Assembly: GCF_000328475.2 (NCBI RefSeq)
Contig: NC_026495.1
Coordinates: forward strand, 372,001 to 436,000
DNA: 64,000 nucleotides
Reading direction: 5' to 3'
Origin: Mycosarcoma maydis
Taxonomy: Eukaryota; Basidiomycota; Ustilaginomycetes; Ustilaginales
In this document: one piece after another, positions 52,570 through 62,925 of the stretch
Position numbering within the stretch: position 1 is the stretch's first letter
Layout of the letters: each line of letters begins with the position of its first letter
Program-made: the position numbers and the translations under genes
Notes under the pieces: generated by a model
Databases searched by the model: none
Told to the model about the DNA's origin: nothing
Seen by the model: the letters and a program-made list of their open reading frames with translations, nothing else

Positions 52570-53484
52570 ATGCTATCCTCGGCGCTTGTCCCGCTAGCCA
52601 GCGTCAATGCACGCCTCGCTCAACCCGTGCACGCGACGCTGTATCCTTTCGCGCTCGCTACCACCCTGCACGCGCTTCGCGTCGCGATCGCTTACCGCGC
52701 GATTTGCTCGGCGTTCCGTGCTCGACGTCGAGCCGAAGCCAAGCACTCGGCCGCCGATCTGTACGTCTCGCCACTGCGCGATGCAGCCGGCTTCCTCGTC
52801 ATGGCCTGGGGCGGGGGTTTCATCTCGAATTACGTGCTCTGCCAGATCCCTGCGCAACTCGTCAGCGTCTCGCCTTGGATCAACTACCTGTCCGTATACG
52901 CTCTCACTTCGCTGCTCATCTCGATCGTCGGGTCCGGTCCAAGTGCCAAATTGCTCGATCTCTGGCTACCCGTGTTGGACGGAGCGACGCGAACAGCTGC
53001 TACATACGGCGGAATTCAGATGGTCTTGAACCACGCCAATCCTGCGGCGCGAAACAGCCTGTTGCTCCAGCTCATCATCGGCACCATTTCGGCTTGCGGT
53101 GGAGGAATCAGTGCGTTCACGCTCAACGTGTTCGATCCGTTGGGTTGGAGTGTGAGCACGCCTCCGTTTTTGAAGGCCAAGAGTCTGGTCGAATTCACCG
53201 ATATTCTAGCACCGGCTTTGGCAAGTGCCGTGTATGGTGTACTGACGCTCAGCCATCCAGGCTACGGATCGGTGCTGAGCCTGGTCCATGGCGAAACAAA
53301 GGGTCTGTTGAGTCAGGAAGGCGGCAAAGCGGTCATTTCGTTGGTAATCGGGACGTGTTTCTTTTTCAGGGCGGTTTGGTTGCATGTCGTGTTGCCAGCC
53401 ACCAGCAAGCAGGCACAGCCGACCACGCCTCGTCCTATTGCGAGCAACAAGGCGGTCCGAAATGTTGCTGCTAGGAACACTTAG
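52570..53484 (+). CDS. TRIC-like intracellular cation channel (putative)
   Basis: This is a 304-residue multi-pass membrane protein. Its pattern resembles TRIC (TMEM38-type) monovalent cation channels, which balance charge during calcium release from the ER. Support: a glycine-rich helix MAWGGGFISNYVLCQIP (about 78-94), a second glycine motif IIGTISACGGG (about 169-179), and TPPFLKAKSLVEF (about 197-209), which fits the TRIC TP-x-K-x-S segment. Six to seven hydrophobic segments are visible. The ATG at 52570 is the first in frame; the frame extends upstream to 52480 only with a TTG codon. The gene is intronless and divergent from ATL1. The assignment is by pattern and moderate; an uncharacterised fungal membrane family is the alternative. 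Confidence 0.65.
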   Translation: MLSSALVPLASVNARLAQPVHATLYPFALATTLHALRVAIAYRAICSAFRARRRAEAKHSAADLYVSPLRDAAGFLVMAWGGGFISNYVLCQIPAQLVSVSPWINYLSVYALTSLLISIVGSGPSAKLLDLWLPVLDGATRTAATYGGIQMVLNHANPAARNSLLLQLIIGTISACGGGISAFTLNVFDPLGWSVSTPPFLKAKSLVEFTDILAPALASAVYGVLTLSHPGYGSVLSLVHGETKGLLSQEGGKAVISLVIGTCFFFRAVWLHVVLPATSKQAQPTTPRPIASNKAVRNVAARNT

Positions 53485-53730
53485 TGCATCTGGTACAGCA
53501 CCGCGTAGCGGCTACTACTTGAACCTAAACAATCCGCACACGCTCAGCAGACAGGATGGGATACGAGATCATGTATTGTATTCGACCCGTACAGGATGCG
53601 ATTCCGGGTGAAAAATGCATGTGAACATGCGAATCCGTATAAGTTATAAGTCATTCTGGCGTGCTGTACTTTTGGCAAGGTTTGTGTATGTCTATGAATG
53701 AAACCGAAGCTTGTACTTGTGCATGTGTGT

Positions 53731-54810
53731 CTATGCTTTCGACTTGTCCTCGCCCTCGGCGATGACTTTTTCCAGGATCGAATTCACCTGATCTGTGAGC
53801 TGGTTGCCGAGAGCATGGCCGGCCTGTGTGAATTGGTGAAACTCGGCGTTGGAGAGTTTTTCCTTCAAAAAGAACGAGTTCCTCGGGTCCACCAAGTAGT
53901 CGATATCGCCGGTCAAGATGCAGATCTTGGGGACGTCTGTATTGATCTTGGCCAAGTCGGTATCAGCGACGAAATGCGAAAGAGCGGCTTTCATCTGGCT
54001 CACCGCACCGTGGAGTGACTGTCTGGTGGTAAACTGGAAGCGCCATTTGAACATTTCGTAGAGCACCTCCTGGTGGGTTCGGCCTTGAGGATCGTTGGGG
54101 GAAGTCTGGCTGAGCCAGGTGGAAGGGAAGAGGGTGGTGATGAGACGGTTCAGTCGATACTCTTCGCTGTCGAAGCCTAAAACCCTGCCTCCCAGGACGC
54201 GCGCGAGCGAGGTCAAGCCGTACGTAGGCGTTCGATACCTCCTCCCCGCAGTAGTCGAGATGAGCGTCAACGACGAAATCACCTCAGGCTTCTGCTTGGC
54301 CATCTCCAAGGCAATCATTCCACCCATAGAAACGCCTGCCACGTGTACGCTCCTCTGGTGTTGCTCCCCATCTTTGATCCATCCAACATGCTTCAATAGC
54401 TCAAACGCATCCTGCGCCATTTCAGACGTCTTGTACCATCCAGTAGGAGTCTCGGAATTGCTAACGCCCCGATTGTCGAAGACGAGACACGAGTATCGTG
54501 GATCCTTGGAAAGATGTTCCACCTGCGGTAACCAGCCAAAGCATGAGTTGTTAAGACCCATGACGAAAACAACTTTGATCGCGCCGGTGCCGTGCACCTC
54601 GTAGTACAGCTTGAAGCCATCCAGTGGGCCAGACTTGGTGAGAGAGGCTCGACCGACGCCGATGACGGCTCGACCCTTTTCGTGCACAGTGGCTGGGTTG
54701 AAGACGGTGGGAAAGTATTCGTTGCCGGCGGCGGCCTTGTCAGAGTCAAGAGAAGTCTGAGTTGCACCATTGTAGGCTGCGCCCAGGGGCAGCAGAGCTT
54801 CCGTGGCCAT
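53731..54810 (-). CDS. Alpha/beta hydrolase fold protein
   Basis: This is an alpha/beta hydrolase (AB_hydrolase_1) of 359 residues. Its substrate is unknown, but it is probably an esterase, lipase-like or epoxide-hydrolase-related enzyme. The nucleophile elbow GVSMGGM places Ser161. The acid is likely Asp302 in LTGDIDYLVD and the base His332 in QAGHALG. The oxyanion region is VVFVMGLNNSCFGW and the strand FDNRGVSNSETP follows. The cap is short (about 190-260). The first in-frame ATG is at 54810. The frame is open for about 90 more codons upstream to a stop near 55080 but without ATG. That extension is Arg/Ser-rich, like a mitochondrial presequence, so an upstream exon or a non-AUG start is possible. 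Confidence 0.85.
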   Translation of the reverse strand: MATEALLPLGAAYNGATQTSLDSDKAAAGNEYFPTVFNPATVHEKGRAVIGVGRASLTKSGPLDGFKLYYEVHGTGAIKVVFVMGLNNSCFGWLPQVEHLSKDPRYSCLVFDNRGVSNSETPTGWYKTSEMAQDAFELLKHVGWIKDGEQHQRSVHVAGVSMGGMIALEMAKQKPEVISSLTLISTTAGRRYRTPTYGLTSLARVLGGRVLGFDSEEYRLNRLITTLFPSTWLSQTSPNDPQGRTHQEVLYEMFKWRFQFTTRQSLHGAVSQMKAALSHFVADTDLAKINTDVPKICILTGDIDYLVDPRNSFFLKEKLSNAEFHQFTQAGHALGNQLTDQVNSILEKVIAEGEDKSKA

Positions 54811-55571
54811 GATTGTGGTTCGCAGAGGTGTGATAGTTGAGTCGAGGTATGTGAGCTCAGAAGGGAACTGTGACGCTTCTAGAGGTGTCGGAGCCAAGGA
54901 AAAGGTTGCGATGGAAGAAGCGGTAGCGAAAGTGTGTCCGGATCTCGAGGTCCGAAAGCGGAGTGACAAGTAGAGTGGTGATGGAGGCTGTGGTGGTACC
55001 CGTTGCAGCAGAGCACGATCACGGATGGAGCCAGGTGAATGCGGTGGTGCCGTGTGCAAGGCTCGCTTTTCACACGCTCACTCCACTCCACATTCGTGAT
55101 AAGTTACACAATTCGTGATTTGACTTGTCGGCCCGCATACGCCGAAAGCGCGCGTCCCTGCAAAATCAGCTTGGAATCCCAAGTCGTGAGTGGCATTCAC
55201 GACTATGTGTCTGTTTTCAGCTACATATTTGTGTCCTTCTTTGTTGTCTTCATTTTCCTTTTTTTTTTTTCTCTGAGAATTCTTTTCTTTCCTGACTTTG
55301 CTGGCGCGTGATCTGATAAATACACGAATCGGGCACTGTGAACACCCAGGCTGGCAACGCGATCGACGTCAATAGGCTTGACGGTGATCTGCCAGGCGAT
55401 CGATCCACACACTTGTGCATGAGCACAGGTCATCGATTTTGAGCTGTGCAAGCACAGACGACGGCAAGTGCCAAAGGTGGATTGTATAGTTTATAGTAAT
55501 ACAAGTACAATACAGTACAAGCAATGGCTGTCGTGGAGCCATCGACACGATGGCTGTATCAAGAAGCAGGA
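54811..55571. other. Spacer between alpha/beta hydrolase and PCH2
   Basis: This 761-bp spacer holds the possible N-terminal extension of the hydrolase (to about 55080). CGTGA motifs lie at 55093-55118 and 55182-55205, and a T-rich tract at 55240-55295. No separate gene is seen. Confidence 0.6.
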
Positions 55572-56945
55572 TTACAGCTCCTTGATGTCGGAAGAACCAC
55601 CTTCCCTACTGGTTTCTTGCACCGCTTTGGCCATCGCTTCGAGCCACACCTCGCAATCGACAGGCGCATGTGCTGTGCCGATGTGATGCGCATGTGCAAG
55701 CACGGGCAGCCGTCTCAACGACCTGCCCGACAACCCTTGGCAGCTCTGGGCGAGTTGCAGCAATTTCCAGCCTGCTCTGTTTCCTGCGCTTACCATCTGC
55801 ACCTCGTCGTGATCCGCTTTCTTTGCACCCTGCTCGCTGACGATCGCGTGAAAAGTCGGCAACGTCATCTTGGCCACCAATCCTACCCTCATCAACTCAG
55901 TTAGACAACTCTCCAAAATCCAATAGATCGCTTCTGCCGGTGGCAGTCCCACATACTGCTTGATGTCGGCTCGGTCGATGAACGCCGTATCGATAGACTC
56001 GGTCATGTTCGAGGTTGTCATGATCAACACGTTTTTCCGATGTTTCAACTTGTCCAACTGCGTCAACAAGGCATTGACAACACGTATCGAGTCTGTAGGT
56101 TCACTACCCTGAGCAGCAGCGCTTCTTGCCGCGGTTAACGACTCGACTTCGTCAATCAAAACCACCACAAATGCATCGTCGTCCTCTACCATCTCGGTAA
56201 TCATGCTGAACAGCCTTTGGACCAATTTACCGGACTCGGAGAACCATTTGCTGAACAACGAATGCGAATTGATCTCGACCAATTTTCCGTGCGAGTATCG
56301 ATGCGAGAGACGAATGGCGAGTTTCTGGGCAAGTGCCTTGCACAATGAGGTTTTGCCCGTTCCAGGCGGACCGTGGAGCAAGACGACGCGGTTCCAAGAG
56401 ACCAGGTTGAAATCGACTGCAGCGTCCGAGAAGAGAAGGGTGGTGTAGATGTAGTTGAGCAGTTTAGCTTTGATGTTGTCGGGGTAGATGAGAGTGTCCC
56501 AGACACCGTCTAGTGTGCGATTGGGTAGCTCAGAGACCGAGGCTGCCGTGGTATCGTCTGGATCATCGGCGTTTGGGTCTGCGGCGGAAAACTCGTCGAT
56601 GATGTCCGAGGAGGGCGGTTGATATACATGAACTTGAATTGAAGCATCTGAGATTGAGACCGACGCTGTAGCGGACGATGTGGACGATGGGGCGAGCTCG
56701 GCAATCCGTATCCTGTCCACGTTGGTAGCGAGGAAGGGCGAGCTAGTCCAATCACTCAGCTCGGTCTCGCCTTGTAATGTTGTCAGCCGAGTCGTCAGCA
56801 ACGAGATCACTTCAAGTCGCACCTGCTCATCGCTAGACATAGAGGCGGGACGTAAGCGTACTTCGACGTGAACTGCTGTGCTGCTGGTGCTACGCTCAGC
56901 TCCGTTCGTAGCGAGCGAGGACAATGACTTGGATCCGCTCTGCAT
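55572..56945 (-). CDS. PCH2: AAA+ ATPase Pch2/TRIP13
   Basis: Pch2/TRIP13 remodels HORMA-domain proteins (Hop1, Mad2) in meiotic checkpoint control and spindle checkpoint silencing. The 457-residue single-exon protein starts at an ATG. The N-terminal substrate-binding part (1 to about 140) is less conserved. The AAA+ core is very close to the family: VSWNRVVLLHGPPGTGKTSL with Walker A at about 192-199, and NSHSLFSKWFSESGKLV. Walker B is VVLIDEVESLTAAR with Asp265-Glu266, the sensor-1 region TTSNMTESID has Asn313, and FIDRADIKQYVG has Arg325. The end SGRSLRRLPVLAHA fits sensor 2. The presence of this gene suits an organism with a meiotic cycle. Confidence 0.97.
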   Translation of the reverse strand: MQSGSKSLSSLATNGAERSTSSTAVHVEVRLRPASMSSDEQVRLEVISLLTTRLTTLQGETELSDWTSSPFLATNVDRIRIAELAPSSTSSATASVSISDASIQVHVYQPPSSDIIDEFSAADPNADDPDDTTAASVSELPNRTLDGVWDTLIYPDNIKAKLLNYIYTTLLFSDAAVDFNLVSWNRVVLLHGPPGTGKTSLCKALAQKLAIRLSHRYSHGKLVEINSHSLFSKWFSESGKLVQRLFSMITEMVEDDDAFVVVLIDEVESLTAARSAAAQGSEPTDSIRVVNALLTQLDKLKHRKNVLIMTTSNMTESIDTAFIDRADIKQYVGLPPAEAIYWILESCLTELMRVGLVAKMTLPTFHAIVSEQGAKKADHDEVQMVSAGNRAGWKLLQLAQSCQGLSGRSLRRLPVLAHAHHIGTAHAPVDCEVWLEAMAKAVQETSREGGSSDIKEL

Positions 56946-57471
56946 TGTTCGTTGGCGCGTATGCGATCCCTTTGCTTGCTTCTGGTCTGCATGCGTTTTC
57001 GTCTGTTCTTGCCTTTTCGTCGAGGAACGCCGTTACTGGATCAGCTCGAAGCAGACCCTTCGAGTAGGATCGAGGTGGTACTGATGGAAACGACAACGCC
57101 AAGTGCCTCTGTCAGCACGAATCCGAAAACTTTAAAAGCCGTGGCTACGTTTGTCGAAACCAACACTCGTAGCACGACTCACGACTCACGACTTTACTGC
57201 ACACATCAAATCAACTCGTGAGGGAACAGGTCACGTGCGTTTGGCTTCCAGCTGAAATCAATCGCGAAACGGATCGTGGATGTGTAAAACTCATCGGCGA
57301 GCCAAATTTGCCGATGCCAGTCATGACGTGTCAAACACGGAAATTACCTTGTATTGTTAGATCAGTCTGCCAGCTTATCTTTCATAAGCTTTCTAGTAAC
57401 GACTCAACGAAGCCTGCTGCACGGGATCTTAGCCTTTGCGCCTTGATAAACCAAAATAGAACACAAACGTG

Positions 57472-57516
57472 ACAGGAAAGGAAAAGGAAAGGAAAGGAAC
57501 GGAAAGGAAAGGAAGG
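57472..57516. repeat. (GGAAA)n purine repeat
   Basis: About eight imperfect GGAAA units in the gene-poor region. Confidence 0.85.
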
Positions 57517-60500
57517 GATTCACTGACGGATACTGATGCTTCTTGCAACGCTTCAATTGATGGGCAAGGAACCTGAGTCGCCGCAACAAGGTCGAATCTC
57601 GGATTCGGAGTGTCAGGATGGCGAAGAGTGACTTAGCCGAACTGCTTAGGCACGGGAGCCATAGATGAGTTAGCAGCGCGGGTCTAGGCAGCCACAGTTC
57701 CAAATTTAGGGGCGCAAGGCACAATCGTGTGGACGGCCACCTGGAATGTGACACAAGGGCGACGTATGACTGGCAAGAAGCAAGAGTCCCTGACGGGCGT
57801 ACGCAGCATGGCGAGAAGCAAGGGGGGAAACTCTCGAAGCGAATAAGTTAGGGCATGGATGCGAGGCTGGCAAGGAGTGGGCCTTGAAAACGACACCATG
57901 CCTGAGAACAGCTGCCAAGCGAATCTTCTGCTTGTCGACCAGTACAAAAGAGCGAAAGTCTGACGATCAGAGAGTCACAGCCAGCGGAACTTAGGCGAGA
58001 TGTACAAAACAGTACTGCACGCAGGATTGGAATTCACGATTAGATTGAATCATCGACGTTGAGCCTTTGGTCGGAGCTCTAAGTTCACTTACCCCTCGTT
58101 GTCTGAGGGCGAACTCAAGAGAACCTCGTGCTATGAAGCGATCCTCGGCTACTGGGTCTCACCAGTGGACAAAAAGTTTTACCGCACTTGCGAGGCTAGA
58201 GATTCGTCATTGCGTTGGATTGATGTTTGCGATGGTCCGAGGTACGGCGCTAATTGGGTATGATAGTGCGGAAGCGAAGGTTTGCATGAATTGAACCATC
58301 AGCTTGGCAGCTAGGGCTTGAAAGCGATTCTGTGATTACGTTGGACGACGATGGTTGCTGTGAGCCACAAAGGGTCCAAAGATCGGTCGCCTTGCGTTTT
58401 GTCAGTGTCTCCGCTGAATCGATCGAACACAAGGCCCTCCATCAACCAATTCCGCCGTATTCATCGATTGGCTCCAAAGGTCGCGCCGAGCCTGTTTCCC
58501 CTCAGATTGAGCCTCAGACTGAGGCGGTCTCCTCTGTGATGCGATAGATTGCACGGGTGGTGAGCAAGTCCGATCGAGGTTTGGACTTGACTACAGACGC
58601 TTCCCGCGCCTCAATTTTGCAAAATGCGTAGATTGAAACCTGCTAATTTCGTAGCCAGCTGAATTTGGCCTAAGGTGTCCGTCGGAGCTTACAGCCCAAC
58701 GTCTCTGTTTGCCGAAGCATGGTGTGCCGACCTTGTGTATCGCGCGTTGCTGCGGTTGTTGTTGAAAGCAGTGGTTCGGACATTTCCGAGACTCATGACT
58801 GACTCGATCATGCTGCTGCTTTGTCTGGATTGTAGGCGTAGACGAAGCAGTATGCTGGCCGCTGTGCCGACATCTACAGCCTACGTGGCCGAACACAGCT
58901 TGTGCTCTTTGCACGTTGTACTGTGGGTTGTTGCCATATCGGGGTCTTTTGGTTGTGAAGCGAGCATGGCTGCACGCTGCGGTCCGAACCATGCAGTAGT
59001 GATACCACAAAATGCCGGCTAGTCGTCCACCGCTGTCTGAGACGGTCAACCAGAAGTCCAGCTGTATTATTCATGTACGAAAAGCGGCAATGAGGATGCG
59101 AAAGAACAACAGTCATGCGGTTGACCGACGCATCACTGCACGCCATGAGCCCCAACGACGAGCTGAGATGGTCAAAATCAAGTACAGTACAAATTCAGGT
59201 TAGGCGAGGTGATCGGGTTCACCGCGCAACAGAGTGGGCCAAGCTGCTTGGCAGGGTTGGCAACCGTGAAGATCCAACACGCTGCGAGTAAAGCGCACCA
59301 CACTCCAGAGGCTGTCTGGATCTCTCGCCTCTGTCTTCGAGACCTAGCCGACAACGGCCGAAATCGTCATACGGCGTGATGGATCAAACTTGGGAACACA
59401 TAAATCCATCTTTGTTTTCTTTGTTCCGGAAACAGCGATTGGGATACACCATCAGAAGCGTCGACAAACAGAGAGTGAAAAAGGTGGAGAGGATACATTA
59501 GATTGTTGAGCTAAACTTCTACACCGTCTGCGGCACCTATGACCATCACCGAAGCGTCAAATTCAATGTGCCTTGCCAGTCTCATTTGCCGATTCTGGAT
59601 GCACACTGCCTACAGTATTTACAGTGGATGACGAGAGCGACAGACAGTTCTTCCGCCTCGGTCTTTCAAAAATTTCATCTTTTTGTCAACGTGAATTGCT
59701 GGCTGCGACTCGCCCGTCAGGCTTCGGTTTGAACCTAGGCGTAATTTTCTTTCGTGTGTTGGGGGATTCATTTCACGATCCTTGAATCCTTCGCTGAATT
59801 TCGAGACGCTTGGTGAACGATAGGCGACGCCGAGCCGCGCCTTTCCCCGTGTGCAACCCACCAGAATTGGACTGACTCATGATCCGCTTCACGATGTGTC
59901 GCTTATCTTCGACGCAACCAAAGTGCTTGTTTCTTGTAACACTGTGCGCTACTGCACGCCGTTTGAAAAAGGAAGAGTTCCAAATCGTCCCAATGCCCAT
60001 GTCTGAAAGCTGTGTTGACGCATGTTCCGAAACGTGTGCAGATGGATGATGTTTGTGGTCTTTGATCAGGCATTTCGGGTCGTCACCTGTCCGAGAGAGA
60101 AAAAGATAGCAACGGCGGGTCTGAGATGAGGCAGTGAAGAGGTGGACTGGTGCAGTCAGATGGTTGCGGTGGTAGTGACATACGCCTCTACGTTTCACTT
60201 TATGCTGCGTGGTTCCTCGCTTAACAGAGACGGGAATGCCAGAGCAAGTGGTGGGAGTTGCACCTCGAGTAAAGCCGATACAAGCCTTGGCCCATTGCAT
60301 TGATATTGAGGCTTGTGCCTGCTCGAGACCTTCTTGGTAACACACGGATGCTATCATAAGCCTTCTGGTCAAGCTGCTTGGCCCAAACCATTTATCGAGG
60401 CTAGATGGTGGAGATATCGGCAGCGTTTTTAGGAGGTACAAACACACACTAATTCTGCGCTTCGGAGGAGAGCATTGAAAGAACGCCGTGTTTCCGCTTC

Positions 60501-60854
60501 CGTGGACTTGTCAGGTCTCGTTGCCCTGGAGCAAGCAAGAGATTGAAGCCTTGTTCCACTCAGTGTTTTGGTGAGGAAGGTAGGTTCATACTCAGCAACT
60601 GCCGGCTACCAGCTGCCGAAGCAAAGCGAGCTATGTCGTTTCCTCGCTTGCCCTTTGGAACGCTGTTGGCAATGTCCGTTGCCGAGCACCAGCGTGACAG
60701 AAGATGCTTGGCTGTGTGACTAGGGCACGCTCGTGCATGGCGTCTCGAAGGAACAAGGGCAGATGCCGTTTCATTTAACTTAGCTGATTTTGGTTACGGC
60801 AGACGGCAGCGAAAAAGTACAGGACAGAAATAAAAACCAATCAATAAGCCACAT

Positions 60855-60871
60855 ACAGTACAGTACAGTAC
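60855..60871. repeat. Short TACAG repeat
   Basis: Three to four copies of TACAG. Related GTACTGT or CAGTACA stretches occur at about 37167-37215, 55500-55520 and 59180-59190. Confidence 0.7.
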
Positions 60872-61984
60872 ATTTGAAAAACAGCTGTGTGTGGAGGTGT
60901 AGCATAACTTGACTGTGGGTCTAGCTGAAGTCCAACAACGGGCCGAGAAATATTGCATTGCGCTTCGGAATAAAAGCAGTTGGCTCCAACGGCGTGGTGA
61001 ATGTGAATGGAGCCTGGGACCTGAGGCTGAAAACACCAAGCGTGCTGCTACCTTTGGATTTTTCGCATAAACGAGGCTCGCGGCGAACAAGGGACGGGAC
61101 AAGCGGGCGCTGACATTTTCGATTTGGACGAGGAACAGACGTGGTCTACTCAATTTATGTGCCTCGTGCATAGTGGGCTGCGTCTAAGACGTTTGTTTGC
61201 GTTGCGAATTATTGGCAGCGTATGCCAGCTTGTTGCAATTCGTTTGCGACCCGACAGCATGATTTGATATCGCAACAAGCTGTATCACCATCGAACGTGA
61301 ATATCGCACCAACCTGCAGACTAACATCATAGCTCGCAAAACGGGTTCGACTTGGTGGTGGCTTTGCCGCTCCAGCCAATTGTCGAGCTGTGAATTAGCG
61401 CTGCAAAACATGACCAATTCTTCAACACGCAAATTGGACAACTGGTATCACTCAACGCCTCTGAAACCGCACGAAACGGTGTGACTGCGACAAAGGCAAC
61501 GCAAGATCGAGTCAAGGCGCAAGGGATTGTTGCAGGAGAGGGTCTCAATGCGTTCTTGCTCATGAAGCTGTGAGCCAGCGCAAAGTAAGCATACACAGCA
61601 AGCAGCAAGAAATAGAAAATTACAGGAGGGTAAATGCATAAGCGAGTGGAGGCGCCAGCCACAGCGCGCCTTTTGACTCTGTCAAGAGCAGAGCGTGGAG
61701 ACATGCTAAGCTTGGCCGGCGTTCCGAACGTGTCGTCCCTGACACGTCAGAACTCGCTTGATGATGTTCGAGGCGAGCCGCAAGCATGCTTCTCAGCCTT
61801 TCGGCTTTTGTCGACTCTGGCAATTCTAAAGATCTTGCTTTGGTCCTTGTCTATTCGTCCGCCCAACCATTGTCTCGCTCTCGTCTCGTCTAGGATCGCA
61901 ATTGCAACTTGCTACTAGAGTGTCTCTGATCATGAAGTGTGGTAGCCAAGCTATTGTTGAGCTGAATCTTTGAATTAGGCGTGG

Positions 61985-61991
61985 GAGAGAG

Positions 61992-62023
<32 letters not shown>
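61985..62023. repeat. (AG)n microsatellite
   Basis: A GA/AG run broken by one AAAA, with about 14 uninterrupted dinucleotides at its end. Confidence 0.9.
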
Positions 62024-62898
62024 CAGATGAGGTCAAGCGCAAGGCTCCGCAGCGGTGGACGCTACTTTGAGCCTCATCTGGGTGTGAAGAATTGTGCATG
62101 ACTCAAAGCTGTGGCCGAAGCCTTCTCTCTTTCGGGTGACGGCAGCGACGTCGGCAATTGATCTTGGTTGGCGGGCGGACTGAGCCTGGATGACTGATGC
62201 AGTCTGAGTTGTTAGCTGGAGGGCGGGTTGGATTGCACTTCATTCGCGCTGGGTTCAAAGATGTGAGCGAAAATCGAAGCTCCGCGGGCGATTTACCTTG
62301 TTGGCTACTGGCGAGCCTGTTTCTGACTGACTATGTTTCTGTATCAAACAAAATCACTCGATGCATGCGTTCTGCTGAACGGCAACACTTTGCATTGTCC
62401 GAGGCACTTTGCGCGAAAAGATGCTTGCGGCTGTGCATGTTCCTTTTGCACGAGTCGACGAACACCGTCATTCGCTTTTCGCTTTTCGGTTTTCTTAAAA
62501 CTATTCAGTCCCGCCGCCGCTTTCGTCTCTGAAACAGCCACCAGCACTAGTGCCATTGAATGGCATGCGGTGCGTGCGCGATCAATTGATAGATGGCGCG
62601 CGTTGACGCCTGACCAAACTTGGCAACGAACAAAGGGACCGCACCGAGCGGGATGCTGGGTTGTGGGAAGCTAACTACATCTTATAGGTTAAGCCTGTTC
62701 ATTTTTCTTAGAAGCATGTTGGTGGCTGCCGACGAGGGTAAGGGAAGACCCAAATGGGGGATCCTTACAAGCTTGGCTTTTGACGCGAGTCGAGATTTGG
62801 CGCCGAGCCGTGAGGGCTGTCTGTGGCTGTTGTTACGGTACCTCTGTGCCATGCGATCGCAATCGTGAATTGCTCGTGAACGTCGCCGCGGAATTCTT

Positions 62899-62925
62899 GT
62901 CCCTATCCCTATCCCTGTCCCTGTC
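62899..62925. repeat. TCCCTR hexamer repeat
   Basis: Four to five copies of TCCCTA/TCCCTG. It resembles a degenerate C-rich telomere-type unit but is short and internal, so it is treated as a microsatellite. Confidence 0.75.

Noticed and set aside
59773..60447. 224-codon minus-strand frame in the gene-poor region
   Set aside because: It begins with GTG, has no recognisable motif and shows unremarkable composition.
61345..61360. tRNA B-box-like GGTTCGA
   Set aside because: No acceptor stem, anticodon arm or matching A-box is found around it.
62899..62925. Internal telomere repeat
   Set aside because: It has only four to five degenerate TCCCTR units, with no G-rich strand run or subtelomeric context.
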